The position numbers were made by a program, and so were the translations under genes. Below the pieces are notes generated by a model. The model was not told where the DNA came from. It worked only from the letters and a program-made list of their open reading frames with translations, and did no database searches. A stretch of DNA of 64,000 nucleotides, taken from NCBI RefSeq assembly GCF_000163295.1, contig NZ_GG700527.1, positions 1,462,500-1,526,499 on the forward strand, given 5' to 3'. Below are positions 1 through 7,690 of this stretch, piece by piece; position 1 is the stretch's first letter, and each line of letters starts with the position of its first letter. Origin of the DNA: Anaerococcus vaginalis ATCC 51170 (GTDB taxonomy: Bacteria > Bacillota > Clostridia > Tissierellales > Peptoniphilaceae).

Positions 1-45
1 ATTAGTAAAATATTTTAATATTTCATAGTTTAATGGTCTTCTCAT
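1..45 (-). CDS. 5' end of an unidentified gene, cut by the window edge
   Basis: A new ATG overlaps the stop of the upstream transporter gene in a TAATG junction, and an AAGAGG ribosome-binding site lies about 9 bases before it. The frame stays open to the window edge and encodes MRRPLNYEILKYFTN. The coupling argues for a real gene translated together with the transporter. Fifteen residues are too few to assign a function. I infer only that it is the next gene of the same operon. Confidence 0.5.
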   Translation of the reverse strand, partial: MRRPLNYEILKYFTN

Positions 46-1139
46 TATTTGTTACCTCTTTTAAAATAATCAAGTGGATTTACACTCATTATAAATATTC
101 CTAATGCCATAAGAAGTGATCCTAACCATGCTATTGGCGCTATTTCATAACCTGGATTTTTCAAAATTATTCCAAGTATAATCCAACAGAAAAATGGACC
201 CCAGAAAGTATATGTTCCATTGCATGCCATACCTAAAGCTGCTCCGCACATTGAATTTCCTTTATACCAAAAGGCAAATGATATAAATGTAAAAAATCCA
301 CTAGCAAATAAAATTAAAATTGTTGGATCAGTAATAGCATTTATGAAAAGACCAGAAATAAGATGTATTCCGCTCCCTTCAATTATTCCAAAAACTGGTA
401 AAACTATTAATAGATTTGCTAATGATGATGTGGTTTGCCTAATAGCTATTCCTATTTCCGAATCAATCATTGAAGTTCCAAATCCAGCTATAACTCCTTC
501 AAGTCCCCATCCAAATGCTGCCACGATTGCAAGGATTATTCCTAAAACCATTCCATCTTTAACCTCTCCAGTAAGACTTGTCGCGCCTATTAAAAGAGAC
601 GAAGCTAAGCAAATAACAATTCCTAAAATTGTTCTTGCTGATAATTCTTGCTTTAAAATTATTCTTCCAAGAATTGCTCCAATAGCTACATTAAGACCCG
701 CTATAGGTATAACAACTGGTCCTCCCATTTGAACAGCAAGAATATATGTAACTCCTGCTATCGGCCCTCCGACTATAGCTGCAAATACCATTATCATTCC
801 TGGCTTTGTTTTTAAAGTCTTTATAAAATCTCCAAATTTTCCCTTGATAATTGAATTTGCTAAAGCCCAGATTGCTGATGTTAAATCGTTTATTCCTGTT
901 GCAAGTGTTCCAAGAATAAAAGCCAATGTAATATCTGAAAGTCCAGCTTCACCTGAATACCAAAACTTCCATATTCCATACACTGTGGCTGTAGTTACTA
1001 ATGCTGTGTAAAGTCCATAATATATACCAGATTGAATACCAATATTTAAACCCTTGCTAAAATACTTTTTATCAAGTTTTTTCTTAGTGGATTCAGCTTT
1101 ACTAACAGCATCTGAATAATTTTTTGTTTTTTCCACCAC
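45..1139 (-). CDS. EamA/DMT-family multi-spanning membrane transporter
   Basis: The 364-residue protein has about ten hydrophobic segments after a charged, Lys-rich N-terminus of about 40 residues. The segments fall in two similar halves, as in EamA drug/metabolite transporters. The motif GGPIAGVTYILAVQMGGPV and the small-residue-rich segment that follows resemble the first EamA repeat. Such proteins usually move small metabolites such as sugars, polyols or amino acids across the cytoplasmic membrane; the substrate cannot be read from the sequence. An AGAAGGAG site lies 7-8 bases before the ATG. Its stop overlaps the start of a further gene that runs off the window. Family assignment is good, substrate unknown. 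Confidence 0.75.
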   Translation of the reverse strand: MVEKTKNYSDAVSKAESTKKKLDKKYFSKGLNIGIQSGIYYGLYTALVTTATVYGIWKFWYSGEAGLSDITLAFILGTLATGINDLTSAIWALANSIIKGKFGDFIKTLKTKPGMIMVFAAIVGGPIAGVTYILAVQMGGPVVIPIAGLNVAIGAILGRIILKQELSARTILGIVICLASSLLIGATSLTGEVKDGMVLGIILAIVAAFGWGLEGVIAGFGTSMIDSEIGIAIRQTTSSLANLLIVLPVFGIIEGSGIHLISGLFINAITDPTILILFASGFFTFISFAFWYKGNSMCGAALGMACNGTYTFWGPFFCWIILGIILKNPGYEIAPIAWLGSLLMALGIFIMSVNPLDYFKRGNK

Positions 1140-1190
1140 TCTATCTCCTTCTTCATTAATTTAAAACATATAAATGTTTTCCTTGTTTAG

Positions 1191-1330
1191 ATATTAACAA
1201 TATACCTAACGTAAAAGTCAACTTTTTTTATAAAAACAACGTTTCCAATTGAAATTCTAGCTTTCTTTTGTCACATTTTTATATTTTTCTTTTCTTACAT
1301 TATCTTTAATCTTAACCTTAGCGTAAAACT
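1191..1330 (-). promoter_or_regulatory. Promoter with 19-bp spacer and a repeated TTTTACGYTA motif
   Basis: This covers the informative part of the 355-base gap before the EamA gene. A -35 TTGACT (1216-1221) and a -10 TAATAT (1191-1196) are separated by 19 bases, longer than the usual 17 and typical of MerR-controlled promoters. The spacer contains TTTACGTTAGGTA. A similar motif, TTTTACGCTAAGGT, occurs on the same strand about 110 bases upstream (near 1315-1328). I infer two binding sites for one regulator; no regulator gene is adjacent. The remainder of the gap is AT-rich with no gene seen. Confidence 0.35.
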
Positions 1331-1429
1331 TTTTGATTTTTTTTCTATATTTTTTATATATTTTAAATACTTATATATTTATAAATTGATTTTTTAATGT
1401 TTTTTGTGAAATCAATTAGATAAATAACT

Positions 1430-1459
1430 AAAAAATAGCAGAACATACCTATTCTGCTA
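1430..1459 (-). terminator. Rho-independent terminator after the Nudix gene
   Basis: TAGCAGAA and TTCTGCTA form an 8-bp stem (1436-1443 with 1452-1459), followed on the minus strand by a run of six T. It lies about 35 bases past the Nudix stop. Confidence 0.85.
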
Positions 1460-1494
1460 CCATTAGTATTTATATTTTTTAAGTTTTAAATTTA

Positions 1495-1953
1495 TTAATA
1501 ATAATCCTTTCTATCCTTATCCACATCCCAATAAATTTCTCTGTATTTTCCATCATAAATTTTTAAAATTTCTGGCATTGATTCGCTCATCTTATCCATT
1601 TTTTTAAATTCGTCGTAATCTTTCCAAAATAATTTTCCTTCCCTGTTATTTTCAATTAATTTTCCAGAAAATTCCTTTGTTTGGTATAAAAGTCCCACAT
1701 CTTTTTGAAATTCGCCTTCATCGTTTGTAAAAGCCCAAGTGATTATTCCAAGAAGTTCAGGATTTTTTATATCTAAGTTTGTTTCTTCTTTTGCCTCTCT
1801 TATTACAGAATTTTCAAAAGATTCGTTTTTTTCAACTTTTCCACCAGGAAAGGTAAGACCCTCCCAGCCGTATTTTTTCTTTTTATCTAAAACTAGAACC
1901 TTATTATTTTTTTCATCATAAATTTTTACCATATTCATAAGTACAATTTTCAT
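1495..1953 (-). CDS. Nudix hydrolase (8-oxo-dGTPase/MutT-like)
   Basis: The 152-residue protein carries a Nudix box, G(5)E(7)REAKEE, in GGKVEKNESFENSVIREAKE, with the glutamates that bind the catalytic metal. The family hydrolyses nucleoside diphosphates linked to another group, and many close members clean oxidised nucleotides; the exact substrate is not visible. I chose the ATG at 1953 (MKIVLMNMVKIYDE) because GGAG lies 8 bases before it; an upstream ATG adding six residues has no such site. The residue after the Nudix EE is Thr-Asn rather than the usual Gly. It lies just after the ileS terminator, so it probably has its own weak promoter or depends on read-through. Confidence 0.85.
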   Translation of the reverse strand: MKIVLMNMVKIYDEKNNKVLVLDKKKKYGWEGLTFPGGKVEKNESFENSVIREAKEETNLDIKNPELLGIITWAFTNDEGEFQKDVGLLYQTKEFSGKLIENNREGKLFWKDYDEFKKMDKMSESMPEILKIYDGKYREIYWDVDKDRKDYY

Positions 1954-1969
1954 ATATACTCCAATCCAC

Positions 1970-1999
1970 AAAAAAAGGAAGCAAGTTTCCCCACTTCCT
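1970..1999 (-). terminator. Rho-independent terminator of ileS
   Basis: AGGAAG (1976-1981) pairs with CTTCCT (1994-1999) and is followed on the minus strand by seven T. It starts 7 bases after the ileS stop and ends only 17 bases before the Nudix start. Confidence 0.9.
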
Positions 2000-2006
2000 C
2001 TTATAT

Positions 2007-5000
2007 TTATTTTCTTTCTAGTTCAATTTTTACACTTTTATCATTTAATTCGAATTCTTCTATATCAAGGTCTTTAACTTTCATTGTATCTGCTAAAGTT
2101 TCTTTTTTGATTTCTTCTTCAAATTCTTTTAAAGCATTTTTCAATTCATCATCTGCATTAAAGAAGATGTCAATCCTATCTGTAACTTCGTATCCATTTT
2201 CTTTTCTAAGATTTTGGATTTTTGATACAAATTCTCTTGCGTATCCTTCTTTTTTAAGATCTTCTGTGATTTCTGTATCCAAAACTACAAAGACATTTCC
2301 ATCCATCTCAACATCAAATCCTTCTTTTGCTTGGATTCTTACGTCAAGATAATCTTTTTCGACAGTGTATTTTTCTCCATTTATTTCGATTTCTTGTGGA
2401 GAATTTTCAACTTTTTCTACAAATTCTTTTGCATCAACGCTAGCCAAGAATTTTCCAAAGGCTCCCACGTTTTTAGCAAAAATTTGTCCAACTTTTCTGA
2501 AGTTTGGTTTTAAATAATAATCCATAAAGTCTGAAAGGTCATCTGCAAATTCAACTTCTTTAATATTTAATTCTTCTTTGATTAAACCTGTCAAATCACC
2601 GATTGTTTCTTTAAATGATCCATCTACAATTATTTTTTCTAGAGGTTGACGAACCTTGATTGATTCTTTTTCCCTTGATGCACGACCAAGAGTAACCATT
2701 TTTCTTACAAGGTCCATTTTATCTTCTAATTTTTCATCAATCAAATCTTCATTTACTTCATCAAGTTTTTCAACGTGAACTGAAAGTCCATCTGTTAAAT
2801 TTCTGTAGATTTCTTCTGAAATAAATGGAGCTATTGGAGCTGTCATTTTTGAAAGACTTAGCAAAACATCAAAGCATGTTTTGTAAACTGCTTTTTTGGA
2901 TTCTGTTAAATCTTCTCTCCAAAATCTCTTTCTATTTCTTCTTATATACCAATTTGATAAGTCTTCTACAACAAAATCATTTACCAAATGAACAACCTTG
3001 TTGTAGTCAAAAGATTCCATTTGTTCGTAATAAGCTTTTAATAGTGAATTTAATCTTGAATATAACCACTTGTCGATTTCTTCAAGCTCTACATTTTCAA
3101 AATTTTTGATCTCATCAAGTCCAATATTATCTGTATTTGCATAAAGAACAAAGAAATTATAAACATTTTCTATTGTCCTAAAGAAATTATTTTTAACTTC
3201 GATTAGTCCTTTTTCGTCAAATTTTGTTGGAACCCAACAAGGAGATACATATAAAGAATAAAATCTTACAGCATCTGCCCCATATTTATCAAATAATTCA
3301 AATGGATTTAGGGTATTTCCTTTTGATTTTGACATTTTTTGTCCATTTTTATCAACAACCAAGTCATTTACTAATACATTTTTGTATGGTGCTTTTCCTG
3401 TAATAATTGTTGAAATAGCCATGAGTGAATAGAACCATCCTCTTGTTTGGTCGATTCCTTCACAAATGAAATCTGCTGGGAAATAATTTTCAAAATCTTC
3501 TCCCTTTGCAAATGGATAATGTACTTGTGAAAATGGCATTGCTCCTGAGTCAAACCAAACGTCAATTACATCTGGAACCCTGTGCATTACTTTTCCACAT
3601 TCTGGACAAGTTAAAGTTACATCATCAACATAAGGTCTGTGAAGTTCTATATCTTCTGATATATCTTCTCTTGCTTTCTCAGCTAATTCTTTTCTTGAAC
3701 CGATTGATTCAACATGACCACAATCGTCACATCTCCAAAGATTTAGTGGAGTTCCCCAATATCTTGATCTTGAAATTGCCCAATCTTTTACATTTTCAAG
3801 CCAATTTCCAAATCTTTTATCCCCGATTGTTTGTGGATACCAATTAACTCCATTATTATTTTCAACCATTTTTTCGGAAAGTTTGCTCATTTCTATATAC
3901 CAAGATGGTTTTGCGTAATAAACAAGTGGAGTTTTACATCTCCAACAGTGAGGATAATTGTGTTCGATTGTTTGTTTTTTATAAACTTTTCCCTCATCTC
4001 TTAGATGAATGAAAATTTCTTCGTTTGTATCAAAAATAAATTTCCCCTTCCAAGGAGTTTCTGTAAAACATCCTTCAAGGTCAACTGGTTGAACGAATGG
4101 CAAATTATATTTTCTTCCAAGTTGGTAGTCATCTTCTCCAAAAGCTGGAGCTGTGTGAACAATTCCTGTTCCATCTTCTGCTGAAACATAATCAGCACAA
4201 GTTAAGAAAAATGCCTTGCCATCTGGCTTTACATAAGGAAGTAGTTGTTCATATTCAACATACTCAAGATCTTTTCCCTTCATCTCTTCAACAACTTCGT
4301 ATTCGTGATCTGCCATAACTTTTTCAAGCAAAGATTTTGCCAAATAATAATAGCAGCCATCAGTTTTATCATTTACCTTTACATAGTCAAGTTCTGGATG
4401 AACAGTTAAAGCAACGTTTGATGGAAGAGTCCATGGAGTTGTTGTCCAAGCTAGGAAATATTCATTGTCAGCTTCTTTTTTCTTAAATTTACAAATTAAA
4501 GTTATGGCCTTATCCATTTGATAGCCTTGAGCAACTTCGTGACTTGCAAGACCTGTACCACATCTTGGACAATATGGCATAACTTTTGCGCCTTCATAAA
4601 TTAATCCTTTTTTGAAAGCCTCATTTAATAGCCACCATTCAGTTTCTATATAATCATTGTCCAAAGTTATGTAAGGATTATCCATATCATAAAGAAAAGC
4701 CATTCTGTCTGACATATCTCTCCACATGTCTGAATATTTAAAAACTGAATCCTTACATTTTTGATTGAATTTTTCAACGCCGTATTTTTCTATTTGATCT
4801 TTTTCTGTAAAGCCTAATTCTTTTTCAACTTCAATTTCTACAGGAAGTCCGTGTGTATCCCATCCAGCTTTTTTCAAAACCTTAAAGCCCATCATATTTT
4901 TATATCTTGAAGTCATATCCTTCAAGGTTCTTGCTATAACGTGATGGATTCCTGGTTTTCCATTTGCTGTTGGAGGACCATCATAGATTATATATTCTTC

Positions 5001-5117
5001 AGCATCTTCTCTTGTTGTAAAAGTCTTATCCAACAGGTCTATATCAGCCCAGTATTTGGAAAGATCAAGTTCTCTTTGTTTAGTATTTTTTGTATCTAGT
5101 GATTTAAAACTTGCCAT
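2007..5117 (-). CDS. ileS: Isoleucyl-tRNA synthetase, IleS2/eukaryote-like type
   Basis: This class I synthetase charges tRNA-Ile in the cytoplasm. The active-site region reads GPPTANGKPGIHHV, the variant found in the eukaryote-like IleS2 group, with GIHH in place of HIGH. The second signature, KMSKSKGN, is intact. WDTHGLPVEIEVEKELG and the AWTTTPWTLPSN editing-domain motif are present, and CRCKTP, CDDCGH and CPECGK cysteine pairs lie in the middle. The start at 5117 (MASFKSLD) is preceded by AAAGGGA; upstream in-frame codons lie inside the leader. The gene has its own promoter, a T-box leader and a terminator, so it is a single-gene unit. IleS2-type enzymes are commonly insensitive to mupirocin; that trait is inferred here, not shown. 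Confidence 0.97.
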   Translation of the reverse strand: MASFKSLDTKNTKQRELDLSKYWADIDLLDKTFTTREDAEEYIIYDGPPTANGKPGIHHVIARTLKDMTSRYKNMMGFKVLKKAGWDTHGLPVEIEVEKELGFTEKDQIEKYGVEKFNQKCKDSVFKYSDMWRDMSDRMAFLYDMDNPYITLDNDYIETEWWLLNEAFKKGLIYEGAKVMPYCPRCGTGLASHEVAQGYQMDKAITLICKFKKKEADNEYFLAWTTTPWTLPSNVALTVHPELDYVKVNDKTDGCYYYLAKSLLEKVMADHEYEVVEEMKGKDLEYVEYEQLLPYVKPDGKAFFLTCADYVSAEDGTGIVHTAPAFGEDDYQLGRKYNLPFVQPVDLEGCFTETPWKGKFIFDTNEEIFIHLRDEGKVYKKQTIEHNYPHCWRCKTPLVYYAKPSWYIEMSKLSEKMVENNNGVNWYPQTIGDKRFGNWLENVKDWAISRSRYWGTPLNLWRCDDCGHVESIGSRKELAEKAREDISEDIELHRPYVDDVTLTCPECGKVMHRVPDVIDVWFDSGAMPFSQVHYPFAKGEDFENYFPADFICEGIDQTRGWFYSLMAISTIITGKAPYKNVLVNDLVVDKNGQKMSKSKGNTLNPFELFDKYGADAVRFYSLYVSPCWVPTKFDEKGLIEVKNNFFRTIENVYNFFVLYANTDNIGLDEIKNFENVELEEIDKWLYSRLNSLLKAYYEQMESFDYNKVVHLVNDFVVEDLSNWYIRRNRKRFWREDLTESKKAVYKTCFDVLLSLSKMTAPIAPFISEEIYRNLTDGLSVHVEKLDEVNEDLIDEKLEDKMDLVRKMVTLGRASREKESIKVRQPLEKIIVDGSFKETIGDLTGLIKEELNIKEVEFADDLSDFMDYYLKPNFRKVGQIFAKNVGAFGKFLASVDAKEFVEKVENSPQEIEINGEKYTVEKDYLDVRIQAKEGFDVEMDGNVFVVLDTEITEDLKKEGYAREFVSKIQNLRKENGYEVTDRIDIFFNADDELKNALKEFEEEIKKETLADTMKVKDLDIEEFELNDKSVKIELERK

Positions 5118-5156
5118 AATTCCCTTTCTTTCTAATTTCTTAAAATAAATTATAAT

Positions 5157-5355
5157 AAAAAAACGCCCCCAGAAGGGACGGTCCACCCAAAAATTGAGTA
5201 TGAAGTTAACGCCTATCTTACGTAATAAACTAATTTTTTCATTTATTAAGCTAAAAGATGATCTTCATAATAAAAAATTCATAGCCACTTTCACCTAAAG
5301 GCCTCTCTGTAAATTATTTTTTAAAACTACTCTTCTTTTAATTGCCTATATCTAC
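5157..5355 (-). promoter_or_regulatory. T-box riboswitch leader of ileS (isoleucine-specific)
   Basis: The leader carries the T-box core GGGTGGACCG (complement of 5179-5188). This is followed directly by a terminator hairpin, CGTCCC-TTCT-GGGGCG, and seven T ending at 5157. Upstream, GAAGATCATC fits a specifier loop (GAA bulge followed by the codon ATC at 5260-5262, an isoleucine codon), and GAGAGGC and GGTGAAAG stem I elements are present. T-boxes bind uncharged tRNA and allow read-through when the amino acid is scarce, so ileS should be induced by isoleucine starvation. The specifier position is read by eye; the identity agrees with the downstream gene. Confidence 0.9.
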
Positions 5356-5360
5356 TGACT

Positions 5361-5389
5361 AATTTACTATTTTTAAAGAAAAAAGTCAA
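5361..5389 (-). promoter_or_regulatory. sigmaA-type promoter of ileS
   Basis: TTGACT (-35, 5384-5389) and TAAATT (-10, 5361-5366) are separated by 17 bases. The predicted transcript start at about 5354 gives a T-box leader of about 200 bases before the terminator, a normal size. Confidence 0.8.
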
Positions 5390-5408
5390 ATTGCTTTTTA
5401 TTTAATAT

Positions 5409-5822
5409 TTATAAAACCATAAAAAGAGTTCCTGCTGTAATTAAAATACATCCAATAATAGATTTTGTAGAAAATTCTTCGCCCAAAAATAAAAATGCAA
5501 GAATCAAAGTTAAAACTACACTCATTTTATCAATTGGAACAACCTTTGAGGCGTTTCCATATTTTAAGGCTCCATAATAGCAAAGCCAACTAAGTCCAGT
5601 CGCAAGACCTGATAAAATTAAAAAAATCCAGGATTTTTTGCTAATATTATAAATTCCAGAAAATGAAGAAGTAATAAAAACCATGCCCCAACTCATTACT
5701 AAAACTACAAAAGTCCTAATCGCAGTTGCAAGATTTGAATTTACTCCTTCAATTCCAACTTTTGCCAAAATTGAAGTAAGGGCAGCAAAAATTGATGAAA
5801 AAATCGCAAGTAAAAGCCACAT
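5409..5822 (-). CDS. Half-size EamA (DMT) membrane transporter
   Basis: The 137-residue protein is one EamA repeat with four to five membrane helices: FSSIFAALTSILAKVGIEGVNS, a central helix, GLATGLSWLCYYGALKYGN, and a last helix ending GTLFMVL. Full EamA proteins have two such repeats, so this one probably works as a dimer. The residues ALKYGNASKVVPIDKMS are typical of the half-size subgroup. The substrate is unknown. It lies 10 bases after the AMMECR1 gene and both are read leftward, so they form a two-gene operon. Confidence 0.8.
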   Translation of the reverse strand: MWLLLAIFSSIFAALTSILAKVGIEGVNSNLATAIRTFVVLVMSWGMVFITSSFSGIYNISKKSWIFLILSGLATGLSWLCYYGALKYGNASKVVPIDKMSVVLTLILAFLFLGEEFSTKSIIGCILITAGTLFMVL

Positions 5823-5832
5823 AAAATCTCCT

Positions 5833-6324
5833 TTATTTATGAATTTTTAATCTAAATTTATCAATAGAAAAATTATCCCAGCTGTCAACATTTGAAATTT
5901 CTAGGGCTTTTTCTAGCATTTCTATATCAGAATTAAAGTCTTTTCTGTAAAAATAATAATTTTCTTCCATAAAAGAGAGCATTATCCCATCATAATCATT
6001 AAAATCTTCAATAAATCTAAGTTTTTCTACATCAAAATATTCAAAAACTTTTATCTCTAAGTCTTTTAAATTTTCTTTTGTAATTGGATTAAATTTTAAA
6101 TCAAAAAATCCTGCGTTTACTGCCTCATAAACTATATCAAGTCCTAAATTTTTTCTAGTTGGATAAATTGAACCAGAAATTCCTTTTAGCCTTCCATTAA
6201 TTTTTACTTCAATCCTAATTCCATTTGAATTTTTCTTAAATTTTTCGTCAAAATCTCTTAAATAAGTTTTGTTTTCTAAATAATATTCAATTGCATCATA
6301 AGCAAGTTTTACATAATCATCCAT
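5833..6324 (-). CDS. AMMECR1-domain protein
   Basis: The 163-residue protein aligns by eye with the AMMECR1 family. It starts with YVKLAYDAIEYYLEN, contains GRLKGISGSIYPTRKN, and continues with YEAVNAGFFDLKFNPITKENLKDLEI, which matches the family pattern of an A..AGF.D.RF.P...EL..LEI block. Most members have LRGCIGT at the first motif. Here it reads LKGISGS, so the conserved cysteine is missing. AMMECR1 proteins often occur with Memo and radical-SAM partners and their biochemical role is not established; neither partner is seen here. It shares a promoter region with the divergent oxidoreductase gene and is followed by the half-size EamA gene. Confidence 0.75.
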   Translation of the reverse strand: MDDYVKLAYDAIEYYLENKTYLRDFDEKFKKNSNGIRIEVKINGRLKGISGSIYPTRKNLGLDIVYEAVNAGFFDLKFNPITKENLKDLEIKVFEYFDVEKLRFIEDFNDYDGIMLSFMEENYYFYRKDFNSDIEMLEKALEISNVDSWDNFSIDKFRLKIHK

Positions 6325-6374
6325 TTTAAAATTCTTTCTTTGTTTTAATTTTCAATTTTTATTTCCTTTTGCAT

Positions 6375-6426
6375 TATTAATTTACCCAATTTATAGATAA
6401 ATTAATTGAAAATGGGTAAATTAATA
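6375..6426. promoter_or_regulatory. 14-bp perfect inverted repeat between divergent genes (operator candidate)
   Basis: TATTAATTTACCCA (6375-6388) and its exact reverse complement (6413-6426) flank 24 bases in the 149-base gap between the AMMECR1 gene and the oxidoreductase gene. It has no following T run in either direction and sits about 50 bases before both starts. I therefore read it as a regulator-binding site serving both genes rather than a terminator. The regulator is not identified. Confidence 0.5.
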
Positions 6427-6473
6427 GGAAGAGAAAAAATTTTAGTTAATAAATAAACAAAAGGAGAAAATAA

Positions 6474-7655
6474 ATGTACGATTATTTAATTGTTGGAAAT
6501 GGAATAGCAGGTCAAAAGGCCGCTGAAACTATTAGAAAAAAAGAAGAAAATTCTTCTATTATTATAATTTCAAAATCAGCAAAACACACTTATTGGAGAA
6601 CAAAGTTATCTGAGCTTATCGCAAAAGATTTTACAGATGATGAAATTTTGGTAAAAAAACCTGAATGGTACGAAAAAAATAATATAGAAGAAAAACTTGA
6701 ATGTGAAGTAGAAAAACTTGACCTTGAAAATAAAAAGGCAATTTTAAAAAATGGAGAAGAGATTGAATATAAAAAAGCCCTTATAGCAACAGGATCTCAT
6801 CCATTTGTGCCACCAATAAAAAATATTGACGCTGATGGAGTTTTTGCAATTAGAACAGTAGATGACTTAAATTCTTTCAAAAACCACATCAAGGAAAACA
6901 AGAAAGTTGTAGTAATTGGCGGAGGACTTTTGGGACTTGAAGCTGCTTTTTCTATAAAAAATACAGGTTATGAGGTCCTTGTTATAGAAACTTTTGACTA
7001 TATTTTGGGAAAACAACTTGATAATGAGCTTTCCAAAAAGTTAGAAAAAGAATTAAATGATGCAGGAATTAAAACTTCTACAGGAAAAAATACTGCAGAA
7101 ATTTTAGAAAAAGATGGCAAAGTTTGTGGAATAAAACTTGAAGATGGAGAAGAAATCGAAGCAAATACAATTTTGGTTCAAACAGGTGTAAGAAATAATT
7201 TAGATATTGCAGAAAAATCTGGACTTGAATTTGATCGTGGAATCCTTGTAGATGAAAACCTAAAAACAAGTGATGATAATGTCTATGCAGCAGGAGATTG
7301 TATGCAATTAGGAAAAGCTACAATCGGTCTTTGGACAGCCTCAATGGAAATGGGAGAAATTGCAGGAAGCAATATGACAGGAGATAATAAAACCTACCAA
7401 ACACCAAAACCATTTTCTTCCCTTCTTCTTGGAGATATAAAACTATTTTCAGCAGGCTTTAATTCAGGAGAGGAAATAGAAGAAATCAAAAAAGAAGACG
7501 GAGAAAAAGTCTACAAATTATTCAAAAAAGGCGAAGATTTTGTAGGAGGCATCCTCTACAAAGACATAAAATTCCAAAATGACGTTAAAAAAATAGTATT
7601 TGAAAAAGAAGATCCAAAAAATACAAAACTTGGAAAAGAAATTTTTGGGATGTAA
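6474..7655 (+). CDS. FAD/NAD(P)-dependent oxidoreductase (rubredoxin or nitrite reductase-like)
   Basis: The 393-residue protein has the two-dinucleotide-binding-domain fold. GNGIAGQKAAE near residue 8 binds FAD, GGGLLGLEAAF near residue 148 binds NAD(P)H, and DNVYAAGDC near residue 265 is the second FAD contact. IATGSHPFVPP is also typical. The closest recognisable relatives are NADH:rubredoxin oxidoreductases and the flavin domain of NAD(P)H-nitrite reductases, used by anaerobes for oxygen detoxification. No disulfide CxxxxC motif is present, which argues against dihydrolipoamide-type activity. AAAGGAG lies 7 bases before the ATG. It is a single-gene unit with its own terminator. The acceptor protein is unknown. 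Confidence 0.8.
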   Translation: MYDYLIVGNGIAGQKAAETIRKKEENSSIIIISKSAKHTYWRTKLSELIAKDFTDDEILVKKPEWYEKNNIEEKLECEVEKLDLENKKAILKNGEEIEYKKALIATGSHPFVPPIKNIDADGVFAIRTVDDLNSFKNHIKENKKVVVIGGGLLGLEAAFSIKNTGYEVLVIETFDYILGKQLDNELSKKLEKELNDAGIKTSTGKNTAEILEKDGKVCGIKLEDGEEIEANTILVQTGVRNNLDIAEKSGLEFDRGILVDENLKTSDDNVYAAGDCMQLGKATIGLWTASMEMGEIAGSNMTGDNKTYQTPKPFSSLLLGDIKLFSAGFNSGEEIEEIKKEDGEKVYKLFKKGEDFVGGILYKDIKFQNDVKKIVFEKEDPKNTKLGKEIFGM

Positions 7656-7660
7656 GAAAT

Positions 7661-7690
7661 AAGCTCTTGGCTAAACCAAGAGCTTTTTTA
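7661..7690 (+). terminator. Rho-independent terminator of the oxidoreductase gene
   Basis: AAGCTCTTGG and CCAAGAGCTT form a perfect 10-bp stem with loop CTAAA, followed by TTTTT. The hairpin overlaps the stop of the convergent esterase-like gene. Its T run is weaker on that strand, so it may act only partly in that direction. Confidence 0.9.

Noticed and set aside
220-732. Open frame of 170 codons on the plus strand inside the EamA gene
   Set aside because: It is antisense to a clear membrane-protein gene, starts without a ribosome-binding site and shows no family motif.
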